DNA of 64,000 nucleotides from Larkinella knui (GTDB lineage: Bacteria > Bacteroidota > Bacteroidia > Cytophagales > Spirosomataceae). A program made the position numbers and the translations under genes. This document shows, piece by piece, positions 8,292 to 17,907 of the stretch. The stretch covers positions 806,001 through 870,000 of the forward strand of contig NZ_RQJP01000002.1 of assembly GCF_003858645.1 (NCBI RefSeq). Direction: 5' to 3'. Positions within the stretch are counted from its first letter, which is position 1. Every line of letters starts with the position of its first letter. The notes below the pieces were generated by a model. The model was not told the DNA's origin. It did no database searches and saw nothing but the letters and a program-made list of their open reading frames with translations.

Positions 8292-9304
8292 TACCCGAAA
8301 CTCAGACCTTTCAACTGCATCGTGCCTTTGATCACCACCGCTTCGGCCTCTTTTAGTCCGTGAAAAACCACAATCCGGTCTCCGATCTGCTGCCCCAGCG
8401 TCACCTCCCGGCGTTCGAACCGGCGGGGTGCCGATTTAACAAACACGTAATCCTTCCCCTGAACCGTCACCAGCGCCGTTTGAGGCAGCGACATAAACTG
8501 GCCTTCGGAAATCCCGAAAGCGACCGTCGCAAACATCCCGGCCCGGAATTTACCGCGCGGATTATCCAGCCGAATCCGGAGTTTGATGGTCCGCGTCACA
8601 TTGTCGACCACATCCCCAAACGACTCGATGCGTCCGCTGACGGTTTCGTCGGGATAGGCCGTAAACCTGATGGTGGCCGTGTTGCCCAACCGAAGTTTAT
8701 TCACCTGACTTTCAGGCACATCACAAATCAACCAGGCTTGCCCCGGCCGGGCGCGCTGGAGACTCATCGGGTCGAAGCCCGCGAGTTTCAGCTTGGTTTC
8801 GTGTTCGGCCAGCAACGAGCGTTCGTTGGCCAGGTTGGTGCGCTCCATCGCCAGCGCCGACTGCGCTTCCAGCACTTCGCGGCCCGTGGCGGCTCCGTGT
8901 TCGGCCAGGTCTTTGGCCCGCCCCAGTTCAATTTCTTTTTGCTTGATATTGACGTCCTGAATCTGGCGGATGTTGGTCAGTCGTTGCTGCAACTGCGAAT
9001 AGGTATCGGTCAGGTCCGGGTTGTCGAACAGCACCATCGGCTTTCCCTGACTTTCTTCCGACCCAATCACTGTGGCAACGACGTGGGCGGGCGCCTGATA
9101 ATCAGCCGTCAGGGTGCGGTTTTGCACGGCTTCCGTCTGGAAGAACCGGATCGTGGTTGAATCCGGTGCCACTTCAATCAACCGCCCACTGTCCTGCACA
9201 ACGGGCCGGGGTACGGTTTTCTGGACCACACCGCCCGCTGGCTTTTCTTTCTGACAGGCCGTTCCGAACACCATCAAAAGCAATCCCAAACTGATCTTTT
9301 TCAT
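8288..9304 (-). CDS. Periplasmic adaptor (membrane-fusion) subunit of the metal-efflux RND pump
   Basis: I start at the ATG at 9304 (MKKISLGLLLMVFGTACQ), because upstream codons have no family character. The product has 338 residues. The leader ends in GTAC, a weak lipobox, so the protein may be a lipoprotein. A beta-barrel/lipoyl half (PMVLFDNPDL) precedes a helical hairpin (LQQRLTNIRQIQ and the long Glu/Arg-rich helix after it). C-terminal beta domains follow, with GRIESFGDVVDNVTRTIKLR and AGMFATVAFG, typical of CusB/CzcB. It joins the inner-membrane pump to the TolC-like channel. The gene lies 2 bp after the channel gene and overlaps the pump gene by 4 bp. Met-rich or His-rich metal sites are not obvious. 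Confidence 0.88.
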   Translation of the reverse strand: MKKISLGLLLMVFGTACQKEKPAGGVVQKTVPRPVVQDSGRLIEVAPDSTTIRFFQTEAVQNRTLTADYQAPAHVVATVIGSEESQGKPMVLFDNPDLTDTYSQLQQRLTNIRQIQDVNIKQKEIELGRAKDLAEHGAATGREVLEAQSALAMERTNLANERSLLAEHETKLKLAGFDPMSLQRARPGQAWLICDVPESQVNKLRLGNTATIRFTAYPDETVSGRIESFGDVVDNVTRTIKLRIRLDNPRGKFRAGMFATVAFGISEGQFMSLPQTALVTVQGKDYVFVKSAPRRFERREVTLGQQIGDRIVVFHGLKEAEAVVIKGTMQLKGLSFGY

Positions 9305-9306
9305 TG

Positions 9307-10584
9307 TTATCGGGTTAGGGTCGGGAGTTGACCCGTGACAAACCAAAGTTGAAGCAGGCTCCGGCGGTAGGCTTCCTGCGCATCGAGGTATTCCTGCTGC
9401 ACATCGAGCCACGAACGCTGGGCCTCCAGGTAATCGACAATGGTCGTTCCGCCTTTCAGATACGCGTAGCGAACACTGGTCAGAATTTGCTCGGACTGCT
9501 GCAAAATACCGCCGTACCGGTTTATGTTTTCGCCTTGTGTGAGGTAGCTCCGGTAGGCCGTTTGCACTTCCGTCTGCACCTGCTGCCGGGTGTAGCGAAC
9601 GACCTGCTGTGTCTGTTCCTGCTGCACCTTCGCTTTCTGGATTTCGCCCTGATTTTTGTTAAAAAACGGGAGCGGCAAGGTGCCGTAAAAACCGATATAC
9701 GGTATGCTGTTCTGCGGGTTATAAATAGCGCCTACTTCGGGTTGAGGGGCACGCAGAGCTTCCTGCAGGCGCGTGTTCTGGGCGGCCACTTCAACGGCCT
9801 GCTCGGCAAACCGGACGTCCGTGCGGGTCAGGTGTGCGCGGGTCAGGAGCGTATCGGTCGGGCCGGCTTTCCAAACCAGCGTCGTATCCGTCAGAGCCAC
9901 ATCCAGGCTGTCGGACGTGCCCAGAAGCCGTTTCAGTACGGCCAATTCATTCAGGTATTCCTGCCGGGTGGTCTGGCTGCGTAGCCGGTATTGATCGGCC
10001 AGAATCTGCGTACGCAGCAGGTCAGTCCGCGTAATCACCTGATTCCGAAGCCGAACCTGGTTTATGTTCACCAGCGTATCGACGTTTCGCTGGGCCTGAA
10101 GAATCAGATCGAGCCGACGGCGGGCGCTCCAGGCGTCGAGCCACTGATTTCCTACTTCCAGCAGCAGGTTCCGTTCCAGTTCGGCCACATTCCGGCGGGT
10201 GAGTTCGACGCTCTTCTCGGCCAGCGCCACGGCTTTCTGGCGTTTTTTCGCCACATTGACGGGCGTTGTTACCTGCCACCAGACCTGCCGGTTTCGGGCG
10301 TTCAGGGCATTGGTATTTTCCGGAAACGAAGACGGTTTGGCGAGTTGGAGCGTCTGGTTATTGAGCACCGGATTGGGTCGAAGCCCCGCCGTTACGACAT
10401 CCGCCTGCGCCGACTGCACCGAAAGCTGTTCGGACCGTAAAACCGGGTTATTCTGCCGGGCTTCGGCCACCGCTTCCGCCAGCGTCAGCGTGCGGGGCGT
10501 TTGGGCGTAAAGCAGACTGCTCACCAGAAAATTCAGGAGAAAGCAGACCTGTACTGTGTGCGGGTTCGCCATCCGGTTTTTCAT
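9307..10584 (-). CDS. TolC/CusC-family outer-membrane channel
   Basis: I choose the ATG at 10584 because AAGGAAT sits immediately before it. The product has 425 residues. A signal peptide (VCFLLNFLVSSLLYAQ) precedes two repeats of the outer-membrane efflux protein domain. Each repeat starts with a segment of the type LTLAEAVAEARQNNPVLRSE. The C-terminal repeat carries the long helices QEQTQQVVRYTRQQVQTEVQ and YLEAQRSWLDVQQEYLDAQE. It should trimerise as the outer-membrane exit duct of the pump encoded by the next two genes. It is the only TolC-like gene in this window, so it might also serve the large ABC exporter array. That is speculation. Confidence 0.9.
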   Translation of the reverse strand: MKNRMANPHTVQVCFLLNFLVSSLLYAQTPRTLTLAEAVAEARQNNPVLRSEQLSVQSAQADVVTAGLRPNPVLNNQTLQLAKPSSFPENTNALNARNRQVWWQVTTPVNVAKKRQKAVALAEKSVELTRRNVAELERNLLLEVGNQWLDAWSARRRLDLILQAQRNVDTLVNINQVRLRNQVITRTDLLRTQILADQYRLRSQTTRQEYLNELAVLKRLLGTSDSLDVALTDTTLVWKAGPTDTLLTRAHLTRTDVRFAEQAVEVAAQNTRLQEALRAPQPEVGAIYNPQNSIPYIGFYGTLPLPFFNKNQGEIQKAKVQQEQTQQVVRYTRQQVQTEVQTAYRSYLTQGENINRYGGILQQSEQILTSVRYAYLKGGTTIVDYLEAQRSWLDVQQEYLDAQEAYRRSLLQLWFVTGQLPTLTR

Positions 10585-10703
10585 AATTCCTTGCTGATTC
10601 GGTGGTGTGATAGGCAAGCCACAGAGCCGCAAAAGTAAAGTTTACGTAACCGGAAGACCGTTAGAGAGTTATTAGAATGCTATTAAAAGTCCGTTAAAGA
10701 ACC

Positions 10704-12071
10704 TTACAGATGCGGTAGCTCCACTTCGAACGTGGTTCCCTGACCCGGTTGCGTCGCCACCGAAATACCGCCTTTGTGCAGACTGATGATCCGGTCCGTC
10801 AGGGAGAGGCCGATGCCGTTTCCCTCGGCATAATTCAGATTCTGGCCCCGGTAAAAAGCCGTAAAGACATGCGGCAAATCGTCTTCGGAAATGCCAATTC
10901 CCTGATCGATAAACCGCAGCCGACAGAGCTGCGGAAGGGAGGTAATGGTGACGGTGCAATGGTGATCCGGGGAGAATTTACAGCCGTTTTCCATGAGATT
11001 GCTAAACGCCACCCGCAGCAGATAGGCGTTGCCGCGCACCGAAATCAACTGATCGTCTTCAATTTCCTGTTCAAAAATAATCGTCACCCGATACGCGGGT
11101 TGCTGGTGGAGTACCTGCCCGCGGGCGTCCATCAGCAACTCATCCAGCCGCACGTCCCGAAAAGCGATTTCGCTGGCATCGTAGCTGGCTTTTGCCAGAT
11201 CGAGCAGACCGTTGGAAAGGTGCGTCAGCCGCCGGGCATCCCGCAGCGTCCGGTCGATTACCTGCTGATACTGCGCCACACTCCGGGGTTTGTTGGCGGC
11301 CAGTTCCAGTTCGCCGGTGATGGCGGCCAGGGGGGTTCGCAGTTCGTGCGAGACGTTGGAGACAAACTGCTTCTGGGCATCGAACGACTGCTCCAGCCGG
11401 TCCAGCATCTGGTTAAAGGTGATCGCCAGTTCGGCCAGTTCGTCGCGTCCATTGCCGGCATCGACGCGACGATCCAGATTGGTAGCGGTAATTTCCCCGA
11501 CCTGCCGCACCACGGTCGAAATGGGCCTTAGCAGTTGCCGGGCCACCAGCCGGCTCAACAGGGCCACGATCAACAAGCTTAATAAAAAGGTGATGATCAG
11601 CGTGATCCGGAGGTTTTCGAGTTTCGAAAGGCCCACCTCATCGTAAGCGGCAGCCGTCACCAGGTATGTTTTTCCCTGAAACCGGTACGGAAACCCCACC
11701 ACCTGCCTCCCCTGCTGCTCGAACTGAATTTCCGGCCGGTGCTGGATAGAATGCAGAAACTCCGGCGTTTCTTTTACGAAATCGCCCTGCTGATCGTCGT
11801 GATAAACCAGTTGGAAACGGGCATCGTAAACGGCAACCTCCTCCTGAAACAGCGCATTCGGCGAGTTTTGATAAATCACCTTCAGAACGGACGGTTCCAC
11901 TTTGGCTTCCAGCAACAGCCGCAGCTTCGTAAGTGCCTGTTGTTTAAGTCGTTTGTAGTAGGCATCTTCCCGGTAATCGGCGTAGGACAGGTAAATCGAA
12001 ATGGCAAAAAACAGCAGCACAGCCGCCGTAATGGCGGTAAACAGCAGGGCCAGTTTCGTCCGGATACGCAT
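10704..12071 (-). CDS. Sensor histidine kinase of the metal-efflux operon (CusS-like layout)
   Basis: This is a 455-residue membrane kinase. It has a first helix at about 6-30, a periplasmic sensing loop to about 155, a second helix at about 155-177, and a HAMP domain (RPISTVVRQVGEI...). The HisKA phosphorylation site is in FVSNVSHELRTPLAAI. The ATPase part has the N-box AFSNLMENGCKFS, G1 FIDQGIGISEDD and G2 GNGIGLSL. It starts 3 bp after its response regulator and precedes the channel gene by about 120 bp on the same strand. It presumably senses periplasmic metal and phosphorylates the partner encoded at 12075-12755. Confidence 0.92.
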   Translation of the reverse strand: MRIRTKLALLFTAITAAVLLFFAISIYLSYADYREDAYYKRLKQQALTKLRLLLEAKVEPSVLKVIYQNSPNALFQEEVAVYDARFQLVYHDDQQGDFVKETPEFLHSIQHRPEIQFEQQGRQVVGFPYRFQGKTYLVTAAAYDEVGLSKLENLRITLIITFLLSLLIVALLSRLVARQLLRPISTVVRQVGEITATNLDRRVDAGNGRDELAELAITFNQMLDRLEQSFDAQKQFVSNVSHELRTPLAAITGELELAANKPRSVAQYQQVIDRTLRDARRLTHLSNGLLDLAKASYDASEIAFRDVRLDELLMDARGQVLHQQPAYRVTIIFEQEIEDDQLISVRGNAYLLRVAFSNLMENGCKFSPDHHCTVTITSLPQLCRLRFIDQGIGISEDDLPHVFTAFYRGQNLNYAEGNGIGLSLTDRIISLHKGGISVATQPGQGTTFEVELPHL

Positions 12072-12074
12072 CGT

Positions 12075-12755
12075 TCAGGCTTCCTCAAAAATAAATCCCA
12101 TTCCCGTTTTGGTGTGAATCAGCTTTTTTTCAAACGCCTTGTCCAGTTTTTTTCGCAAATAATTGATGTACACATCGATGAAATTGGTCCCCGTATCGAA
12201 ATGCGTTTCCCAGACCTTTTCCGCGATTTCCGTGCGGGTCAGCAGCCGACCGGAATTGAGCATCATAAACTCGAGCAGCTTGAATTCTTTCGGTGTCAAA
12301 CTAATCGGCCGACCACTCCGAACAACGGTTTTATTCCGCAGATTCATCTCCAGATCGGCCATTTTCAGAACCGATGTGGCCGCAATCGGCACATGGGCCT
12401 GACGTTTCAGCAGGGCCCGGATGCGAACGTGCAGTTCGCGAAAATCGAACGGTTTGACCAGGTAATCATCCGCCCCGGCATCAAAACCTTCCACTTTGTC
12501 GTCGGTGGTTCCGAGCGCCGTCAACATGATAATCGGCACGTTCGGTTTGGCCAGCCGCACCTGCTGACAAATGTCCAACCCATTGATTTTGGGCAGGATA
12601 ATATCCATGATAACCAGATCATAGTCCACCGTCAGTGCCAACCGGCTTCCGATTTCGCCGTCGAACGCGAGGTCCACCTGCCAGTCTTCCTCTTCCAGCC
12701 CCCGCTTGATGAGGTCGGCCACCCGTTGGTCGTCTTCGATTACCAGTGTTTTCAT
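12075..12755 (-). CDS. OmpR/CusR-type response regulator of the metal-efflux operon
   Basis: The ATG at 12755 (MKTLVIEDDQRVADLIKRGL) gives a 226-residue protein. The receiver domain has the acidic pair at 7-9, the phospho-acceptor aspartate in DLVIMDIILP, and the lysine in YLVKPFDF. The C-terminal winged helix has the pattern RTEIAEKVWETHFDTGTNFI followed by VYINYLRKKLD, typical of OmpR/PhoB regulators that control metal resistance. It is the first regulator gene of the operon. The fucosidase gene ends 43 bp upstream on the same strand, so read-through from there is possible. Confidence 0.92.
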   Translation of the reverse strand: MKTLVIEDDQRVADLIKRGLEEEDWQVDLAFDGEIGSRLALTVDYDLVIMDIILPKINGLDICQQVRLAKPNVPIIMLTALGTTDDKVEGFDAGADDYLVKPFDFRELHVRIRALLKRQAHVPIAATSVLKMADLEMNLRNKTVVRSGRPISLTPKEFKLLEFMMLNSGRLLTRTEIAEKVWETHFDTGTNFIDVYINYLRKKLDKAFEKKLIHTKTGMGFIFEEA

Positions 12756-12798
12756 GGGAAAATAACGTGAGAAAGAATGAACGGGCGGTTTTCGGGCA

Positions 12799-14226
12799 TT
12801 AGTTTTGTTCGTTATACACCCCAAATTCGGCAATGGCGGGCGGGGTTGTGAACGCATCGATCAGGATTCGGACCCGGCTTCCTTTTACGGTATTGAACCG
12901 GTTGATCTTTGCCCGACTAATTCCGGCCGGGCCGGTATCCGTGCTCGTCAGAATGGGTTTCCAGTTGCCATTGGTGAAATATTCCAGTCGATACTTACTA
13001 ATACCGGGTTGTTTTTCCAGAACCGTAATCAGATTGAAGGCTGTTTCCTGATCAAAAACCACTTCGTACCACGGTTTTTTAACCGAAGAATTGGAAATCC
13101 AGGCGGTTTTGAAATTGTCGTCGTTGCCAAAATCCATGATCCACATGTCGCTGCTCCAGCTCGCATTGCTTGGCCGGTGTTTGGCCAGATTGGTCGAAAT
13201 AATGGGCGCATCGAAAACCGGCAAGAGGGCCCGAACGTCGCTTCCCGACCACAATTCACCCATTTTGGCCAGCGCCGTCAGGGCATTGTCATCAATCAAA
13301 CCGTCGCGATTCGGTGCCACATTCAGGATAAAATTACAATACGCTCTGTTGAACGGAACCAGGTTGTCGTTCACTAAAACCGCCGGATCTTTCACGGGTT
13401 CGGTCGGAAACGTGGTTTTCCAGAACCAGGCCTTGTTGATGGGCAGACACGACAGCGCGGGTAATCGGTTGGTTTCCTTCGAAATGTGCTGACCCGCACC
13501 CTGTTCATACGATTTGATGTCGGTATAAAATAAGGCTTCGGCGGGGTATTTGGCGGCATTCAGATCCATCACCAGGCAGTTCGGCTGTAGGGTTTTGATG
13601 TGCCGGTACACTTCTTCAAAGGGAATGTCGTCGTACGAAATCCGGGACCAGGGCGCGTCCCAGCCATCGATGATGAGTGCCGAAACCTCGCCGTAGTTGG
13701 TCAGCAATTCCGTCAGCTGCGCTTTCACCATCGCAACGTGCTGCTTCGTAATAAAACCGGGACGCAGTTTATGGTGCGTATCCAGAATTGAATAATACAG
13801 CATCACTTTCAGGCCATTCGCCCGGAACGCATCGGCGTATTCCTTCACCACATCGCGTTTCTGCGGGCTGTTCATGACGTTGTAATCGGTCGTTTTGGTG
13901 TTCCAGATGCAAAAACCGCTGTGGTGTTTGGTGGTCAGCGCACCGTACGACATTTTCGCCGATTTGGCGGCTTTGGCCCACTGGTCGCAATTCAGTTTGG
14001 CCGGATTGAACAACGCAGGAGATGCGTCAGGATCGGCCCAGTCGTCTTCCATGAACGTCGGGATGTTGAAGTGAATGAACATTCCGAACCGCAGATCGAC
14101 AAAATCCTGCTGGCGTTGCGCCAGCGGAACGGTTTTCGCCAATTGGGCCTTGGTCGCCAGCGGCTGGAGCATTATAGCAAAAACCAGCCAACTAAAACTT
14201 CCTTTTATTATTTTTTTAAAAGACAT
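12799..14226 (-). CDS. GH29 alpha-L-fucosidase with C-terminal F5/8-type-C (discoidin) domain
   Basis: This is a 475-residue exported glycosidase with a signal peptide to about residue 28 (LATKAQ). The catalytic barrel shows GH29 landmarks: RFGMFIHFNIPTF near the N-terminus, YGALTTKHHSGFCIW, and the region ALIIDGWDAPW, where the nucleophile aspartate is expected. Residues from about 345 on (SNASWSSDMWIMDFGNDDNF ... IAEFGVYNEQ) look like a galactose-binding beta-sandwich. It would remove fucose from glycans in the periplasm or outside. It lies directly upstream of the metal-resistance regulator, with no obvious functional link. Its start is 77 bp from the divergent amidohydrolase gene. Confidence 0.88.
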   Translation of the reverse strand: MSFKKIIKGSFSWLVFAIMLQPLATKAQLAKTVPLAQRQQDFVDLRFGMFIHFNIPTFMEDDWADPDASPALFNPAKLNCDQWAKAAKSAKMSYGALTTKHHSGFCIWNTKTTDYNVMNSPQKRDVVKEYADAFRANGLKVMLYYSILDTHHKLRPGFITKQHVAMVKAQLTELLTNYGEVSALIIDGWDAPWSRISYDDIPFEEVYRHIKTLQPNCLVMDLNAAKYPAEALFYTDIKSYEQGAGQHISKETNRLPALSCLPINKAWFWKTTFPTEPVKDPAVLVNDNLVPFNRAYCNFILNVAPNRDGLIDDNALTALAKMGELWSGSDVRALLPVFDAPIISTNLAKHRPSNASWSSDMWIMDFGNDDNFKTAWISNSSVKKPWYEVVFDQETAFNLITVLEKQPGISKYRLEYFTNGNWKPILTSTDTGPAGISRAKINRFNTVKGSRVRILIDAFTTPPAIAEFGVYNEQN

Positions 14227-14303
14227 TGCGTATAAAAAAGGTGAGATTCCCGCAAATATACGTCAACGTTCCCCTATCCGGCTATTCCAAATCTGTTCAA
14301 CTC

Positions 14304-15665
14304 ATGCGCAGCCTCGTATCCCTTCTATTTGTTCTCCTGACGCCATCGGTTTTTGCGCAGGAACTGGTCAGTAACCGCCAGAAAGAGATGGTTTTTAAAT
14401 CGGTCAACGTCATCCCGATGGACCAGGAACGGGTTCTGGAAAACCAGACCGTTGTCGTGAAAAATGGCCGGATTACCGCCATGGGTGCCGAAGGAAAAGT
14501 ACAGTATGGCAAAGACGCGCAGGTGATCGATGCCAGCGGCAAATACCTGACGCCCGGCTGGGCCGAAATTCACGCCCACGTGCCGCCAATCGATGACATC
14601 GAGCCGATGAAAGACGTGCTGATTCTGTATCTGGCCAATGGCATTACGACCATTCGCGGCATGCTGGGCCACCCCAAACACCTTGAACTCCGCAGCAAAA
14701 TCAACAGTGGTGAAATTCTGGGACCCCATTTTTACCCGTCTGGCCCGTCGTTTAGCGGACAAACCGTCAAGTCGGCGGAACAGGGTGCGCAAATGGTGCG
14801 CGACCAGAAAGCCGCCGGCTATGATTTCCTGAAACTACACCCCGGTTTGACCAAAGAAACTTTTCCGGCCATTGCCAAAACCGCCAGGGAAGTCGGTATG
14901 CCGTTTGTGGGGCACGTTTCGTTCAATGTCGGGACCTGGATGGCCATCGACGCGGGCTATTCTTCCATCGACCATCTGGACAGTTTTATGGAAGCCATTA
15001 CGCCCGGTTCGGACACGCTGGTGGAGCAGGAAACCGGTTTATTCGGCTCCTGGATTGGCTACCGCGCCGACCCGGCGATGATCCCGAAGCTGGTGAAAGG
15101 ATTGCACGATAAAAACATCCGCGTGGTTCCGACGGAGGCCCTGGCCGAGCGCTGGCTCTCGCCCCTTCCGGCGGAGGAATTCACGAAAGATCCCGAGATG
15201 AAATACATGAAACCGGAAGACGTGCAGAACTGGACGAGAACCAAAAACAACTACAACAGCAACCCGAAGTTCACGAAAGAACACGCCCGGAAGTACATTG
15301 AAATGCGCCGGAAAATCCTCTACGAATGCCAGAAAAACGGCGTCGATATTCTGCTGGGTTCCGATGCGCCCCAGGTTTTCAACGTCCCCGGTTTTTCGAT
15401 CCACCACGAAATGAAGTTCCTCGTCGGCGCGGGCTTGACGCCGTATGAAACCTTGCGAACCGGAACCGTCAACGTGGCTTCGTATCTCAAAAAACCGGAT
15501 TCGGGTGTTATCAAAACCGGTAATGTATCGGATTTGGTCTTGTTGAGCGGCAATCCGCTGAAAGACATCGGCCAGACCAAAAACATCGAAGGCGTGATGA
15601 TCGGGACCAACTGGCTGTCGAAAGCGTATATTCAGAAGGAGTTGAAGAAACTGGAGAAACAGTGA
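14304..15665 (+). CDS. Exported amidohydrolase-superfamily protein
   Basis: The ATG at 14304 begins a clear signal peptide (MRSLVSLLFVLLTPSVFAQ), so I prefer it to the in-frame ATG at 14226. The product has 453 residues. The metal-dependent barrel shows the HxH pair in EIHAHVPP, a lysine in DFLKLHPG, later histidines in VGHVSF and SIDHLDSF, and the catalytic aspartate in LLGSDAPQVF. These resemble the imidazolonepropionase-like/prolidase group of periplasmic amidohydrolases common in Bacteroidota. The substrate (dipeptide, lactam or other amide) is unknown. No operon partner is visible; the next gene is convergent. Confidence 0.88.
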   Translation: MRSLVSLLFVLLTPSVFAQELVSNRQKEMVFKSVNVIPMDQERVLENQTVVVKNGRITAMGAEGKVQYGKDAQVIDASGKYLTPGWAEIHAHVPPIDDIEPMKDVLILYLANGITTIRGMLGHPKHLELRSKINSGEILGPHFYPSGPSFSGQTVKSAEQGAQMVRDQKAAGYDFLKLHPGLTKETFPAIAKTAREVGMPFVGHVSFNVGTWMAIDAGYSSIDHLDSFMEAITPGSDTLVEQETGLFGSWIGYRADPAMIPKLVKGLHDKNIRVVPTEALAERWLSPLPAEEFTKDPEMKYMKPEDVQNWTRTKNNYNSNPKFTKEHARKYIEMRRKILYECQKNGVDILLGSDAPQVFNVPGFSIHHEMKFLVGAGLTPYETLRTGTVNVASYLKKPDSGVIKTGNVSDLVLLSGNPLKDIGQTKNIEGVMIGTNWLSKAYIQKELKKLEKQ

Positions 15666-15682
15666 GTACGTCCGCAAATGAC

Positions 15683-16594
15683 TCAATACGCCACATACGT
15701 CCGCTCCACCCATCCGTCATCGAACAAGTCAATCAAGGCATAACCGGCGCGGGTCTGGTGGTACATCGGTTTGTCCCACCAGTCGCCACAAAGCGCGCCG
15801 TTGCAGAGGTAGGTCACCCCGTTGTAATCGACCCGGTCGAGCAAATGGGTGTGGCCACTCAGGCACACTTTCACGTTTGGTCGTTTGTGAAACAACTGGA
15901 TCAGTTCGGCCGCATCGGTGTGCAGCAACCCACCCGAAATTTCCCGGCGGCCGTTTTTCGGCACTTTTTGGTTCGATAGCACGGAGGCCGACAAAATTGG
16001 AATGTGCGACAGAATGAGCACCGGTTTTTTGGCGTCGGTTTTCCGCAAGTCCTTCTCCAGCCAGTCGCGTTGCTGATCGTCGAGCCGGGCGGTATACCAG
16101 CCGCCTTCGGGCCGGGGCTGCGTACTGTCCAGCACGATAAAATGCCAGCCACTGTGGTCGAAACTGTAATACCGGTTGGCGAGTCCCAACTGCTCCACGG
16201 CCCAGGCTTTGCCATACAGCGGATCGTTTTTGGAGCCAGCATAGCCCCAAACGTCGTGATTCCCGATGCAATGGTGAATGGGCAGGGCGTTTTCCTGCTT
16301 GAGGATCCGGTTCCAGACGTTCCACTGTTTTCGGACCGTGCTCTTGTCCCGCGACAGGGCATCCATGATTGTGTCGCCCCCGTTGAGAATAAACGCCGGA
16401 CGGTCTTTCATCGATTGCAAGCGGTGCAGACACTTTGCCAGCGCTACTTCGGCATTGGGACGGGGCATCATGTGAATATCCGTCAGATGGGCAACGCGCA
16501 ACACCCGTTTTCGCCGGTGGGTATCTGAAAGTTCGGTGGTATTCAGGCCGGTAGTTAAAAGCCCGATGGAGGCAAGTGCTTCACGACGATTCAT
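15683..16594 (-). CDS. Tat-exported metallophosphoesterase
   Basis: I take the ATG at 16594, where the product begins MNRREALASIGLLTTG, a twin-arginine-type leader. The protein has 303 residues. The five calcineurin-like metal motifs are all present: DIH (Asp39, His41), GGD (Asp74), GNHD (112-114), SHIP and GHTH. It is therefore probably an active binuclear phosphoesterase folded before export. The substrate is not evident; cyclic nucleotides, phosphodiesters and UDP-sugar-type substrates are all known in the superfamily. It is divergent from the exonuclease gene and convergent with the amidohydrolase gene (17 bp apart). Confidence 0.88.
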   Translation of the reverse strand: MNRREALASIGLLTTGLNTTELSDTHRRKRVLRVAHLTDIHMMPRPNAEVALAKCLHRLQSMKDRPAFILNGGDTIMDALSRDKSTVRKQWNVWNRILKQENALPIHHCIGNHDVWGYAGSKNDPLYGKAWAVEQLGLANRYYSFDHSGWHFIVLDSTQPRPEGGWYTARLDDQQRDWLEKDLRKTDAKKPVLILSHIPILSASVLSNQKVPKNGRREISGGLLHTDAAELIQLFHKRPNVKVCLSGHTHLLDRVDYNGVTYLCNGALCGDWWDKPMYHQTRAGYALIDLFDDGWVERTYVAY

Positions 16595-16699
16595 GGGCGG
16601 TTGTTTGGTTGGACGGATCAGTCCGTAGTACAACCTTATTTTTCGGCATGCATCCCCAAAATCTTACTGAAAAAAGAAAAAATTGTATCTTGCAAAACG

Positions 16700-17230
16700 A
16701 TGTTTTCAATTGTTGACGTAGAAACGACGGGGGGAATCGGTGGACCAACCCGTCTGACAGAAGTGGCCATTTTTCGGTACGACGGTGTTGAGGTTGTCGA
16801 TAGCTTTCACTCGCTTTTGAACCCTCACTGCCCGATTCCACCTTTTATTGCGCGGATGACCGGCATTTCGGATGAGATGGTGGAGACGGCTCCCGACTTT
16901 GCCGACGTAGCCCATCACATTGCCCGGGTGACGGAAGGGGCGGTTTTCGTAGCCCACAACGCCCCGTTCGACTACGGTTTTCTGAAAAAAGAATTTGCCT
17001 GGATTGGTTTGCCCTTTGAGCGTCACCGGCTCTGTACGGTGCAACTCAGCCGCCGGATTTTTCCGGGGCTTCCTTCCTATAGCCTCGGTAAACTGTGCCG
17101 TTCGCTGGAGATTCCCGTCAGCAACCGCCACCGTGCCCACGGCGACGCAGCGGCCACCGTCCAGCTTTTCGAACGGCTGCTGATGAACGACTTGCAGGGA
17201 CTGATCAGGTTCGGAGGAGTAAACGTTTAG
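16700..17230 (+). CDS. DEDDh 3'-5' exonuclease (DnaQ/PolIII epsilon-like)
   Basis: The ATG at 16700 gives 176 residues beginning MFSIVDVETTGG. The DEDDh active site is complete: Asp6 and Glu8 in exo I, the aspartate in HNAPFDYGFL (exo II), and the His/Asp pair in HRAHGDAAA (exo III). The length matches the isolated exonuclease domain without a polymerase or GIY-YIG partner. It may proofread with DNA polymerase III or act in repair or RNA trimming. It lies divergent from the metallophosphoesterase gene and converges with the dipeptidase gene (3 bp apart). Confidence 0.88.
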   Translation: MFSIVDVETTGGIGGPTRLTEVAIFRYDGVEVVDSFHSLLNPHCPIPPFIARMTGISDEMVETAPDFADVAHHIARVTEGAVFVAHNAPFDYGFLKKEFAWIGLPFERHRLCTVQLSRRIFPGLPSYSLGKLCRSLEIPVSNRHRAHGDAAATVQLFERLLMNDLQGLIRFGGVNV

Positions 17231-17233
17231 ATC

Positions 17234-17899
17234 TCATTCCACGATTTTATACCGCTTTTTGGCTTCCGCGCGCGATAAAGCGTTGAAGTGCCACCACTCG
17301 GCTTTCAGGGAAGAAAACCCCGCCGAGCGCATTACCGAGCGCAACAGCCGCCGGTTTTCGACCTGTTTGCGGGTCAATTTTCCCTGTTTCAGCAACAGAT
17401 CTTCTTTTTCGGGATAAGCCAGTTCGCCGAAGTAATCGAATTTGGTGCCCATATCGAGCGGTTTTCCGGCCTGGGTGGCCAGGGTCAGATCGACGGCGCA
17501 CCCGTAGTTATGAACCGAGCCGTTGCGCGGATTGGAGACGTATTTTCCCCGTTCATCCACCGGCAGGTGTTTCAGCGTGTTCCACAAATCCCACTGCACC
17601 GAGCGGGGCCGGGTGGCGTCGTAAACCAGCAAACGGAGGTCAGGATGCTTTTGCTGAAGAAGTCTGCTGGCTTTTGCCAGTTTCTGAGCGGCCAGGGGTT
17701 GCAGATAGGCCCGGGTCAGGTCGCCATAGACGTCTTTCCCCACAAAATTATCTGTAGTGGAATACTTCAACTCAACCAGAAGACTCCGGTCAACCGTCTG
17801 AATATCTACCAGTCCCTGCCGGACCATCGCCTGCTCCAGCTTGCCCTGCGCCAGAAGAAGTTGGGGAAAGACAAAAAGTAATAACGCGAGGTTTTTCAT
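17234..17899 (-). CDS. D-alanyl-D-alanine dipeptidase (VanX/DdpX-like, peptidase M15D)
   Basis: The ATG at 17899 (MKNLALLLFVFPQLLLAQ) provides a signal peptide; the protein has 221 residues. The zinc site of the M15 family is present as SVHNYGCAVDL (His and Asp ligands, SxHxxGxAxD) and EWWHF (catalytic Glu and third His). The arginine of YDATRPRSVQ matches the substrate-binding arginine. It would cleave D-Ala-D-Ala in the periplasm. There are no vanH/vanA-type neighbours, so a role in cell-wall turnover is more likely than glycopeptide resistance. A long inverted repeat lies directly upstream. Confidence 0.9.
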   Translation of the reverse strand: MKNLALLLFVFPQLLLAQGKLEQAMVRQGLVDIQTVDRSLLVELKYSTTDNFVGKDVYGDLTRAYLQPLAAQKLAKASRLLQQKHPDLRLLVYDATRPRSVQWDLWNTLKHLPVDERGKYVSNPRNGSVHNYGCAVDLTLATQAGKPLDMGTKFDYFGELAYPEKEDLLLKQGKLTRKQVENRRLLRSVMRSAGFSSLKAEWWHFNALSRAEAKKRYKIVE

Positions 17900-17907
17900 T
17901 CTATGCG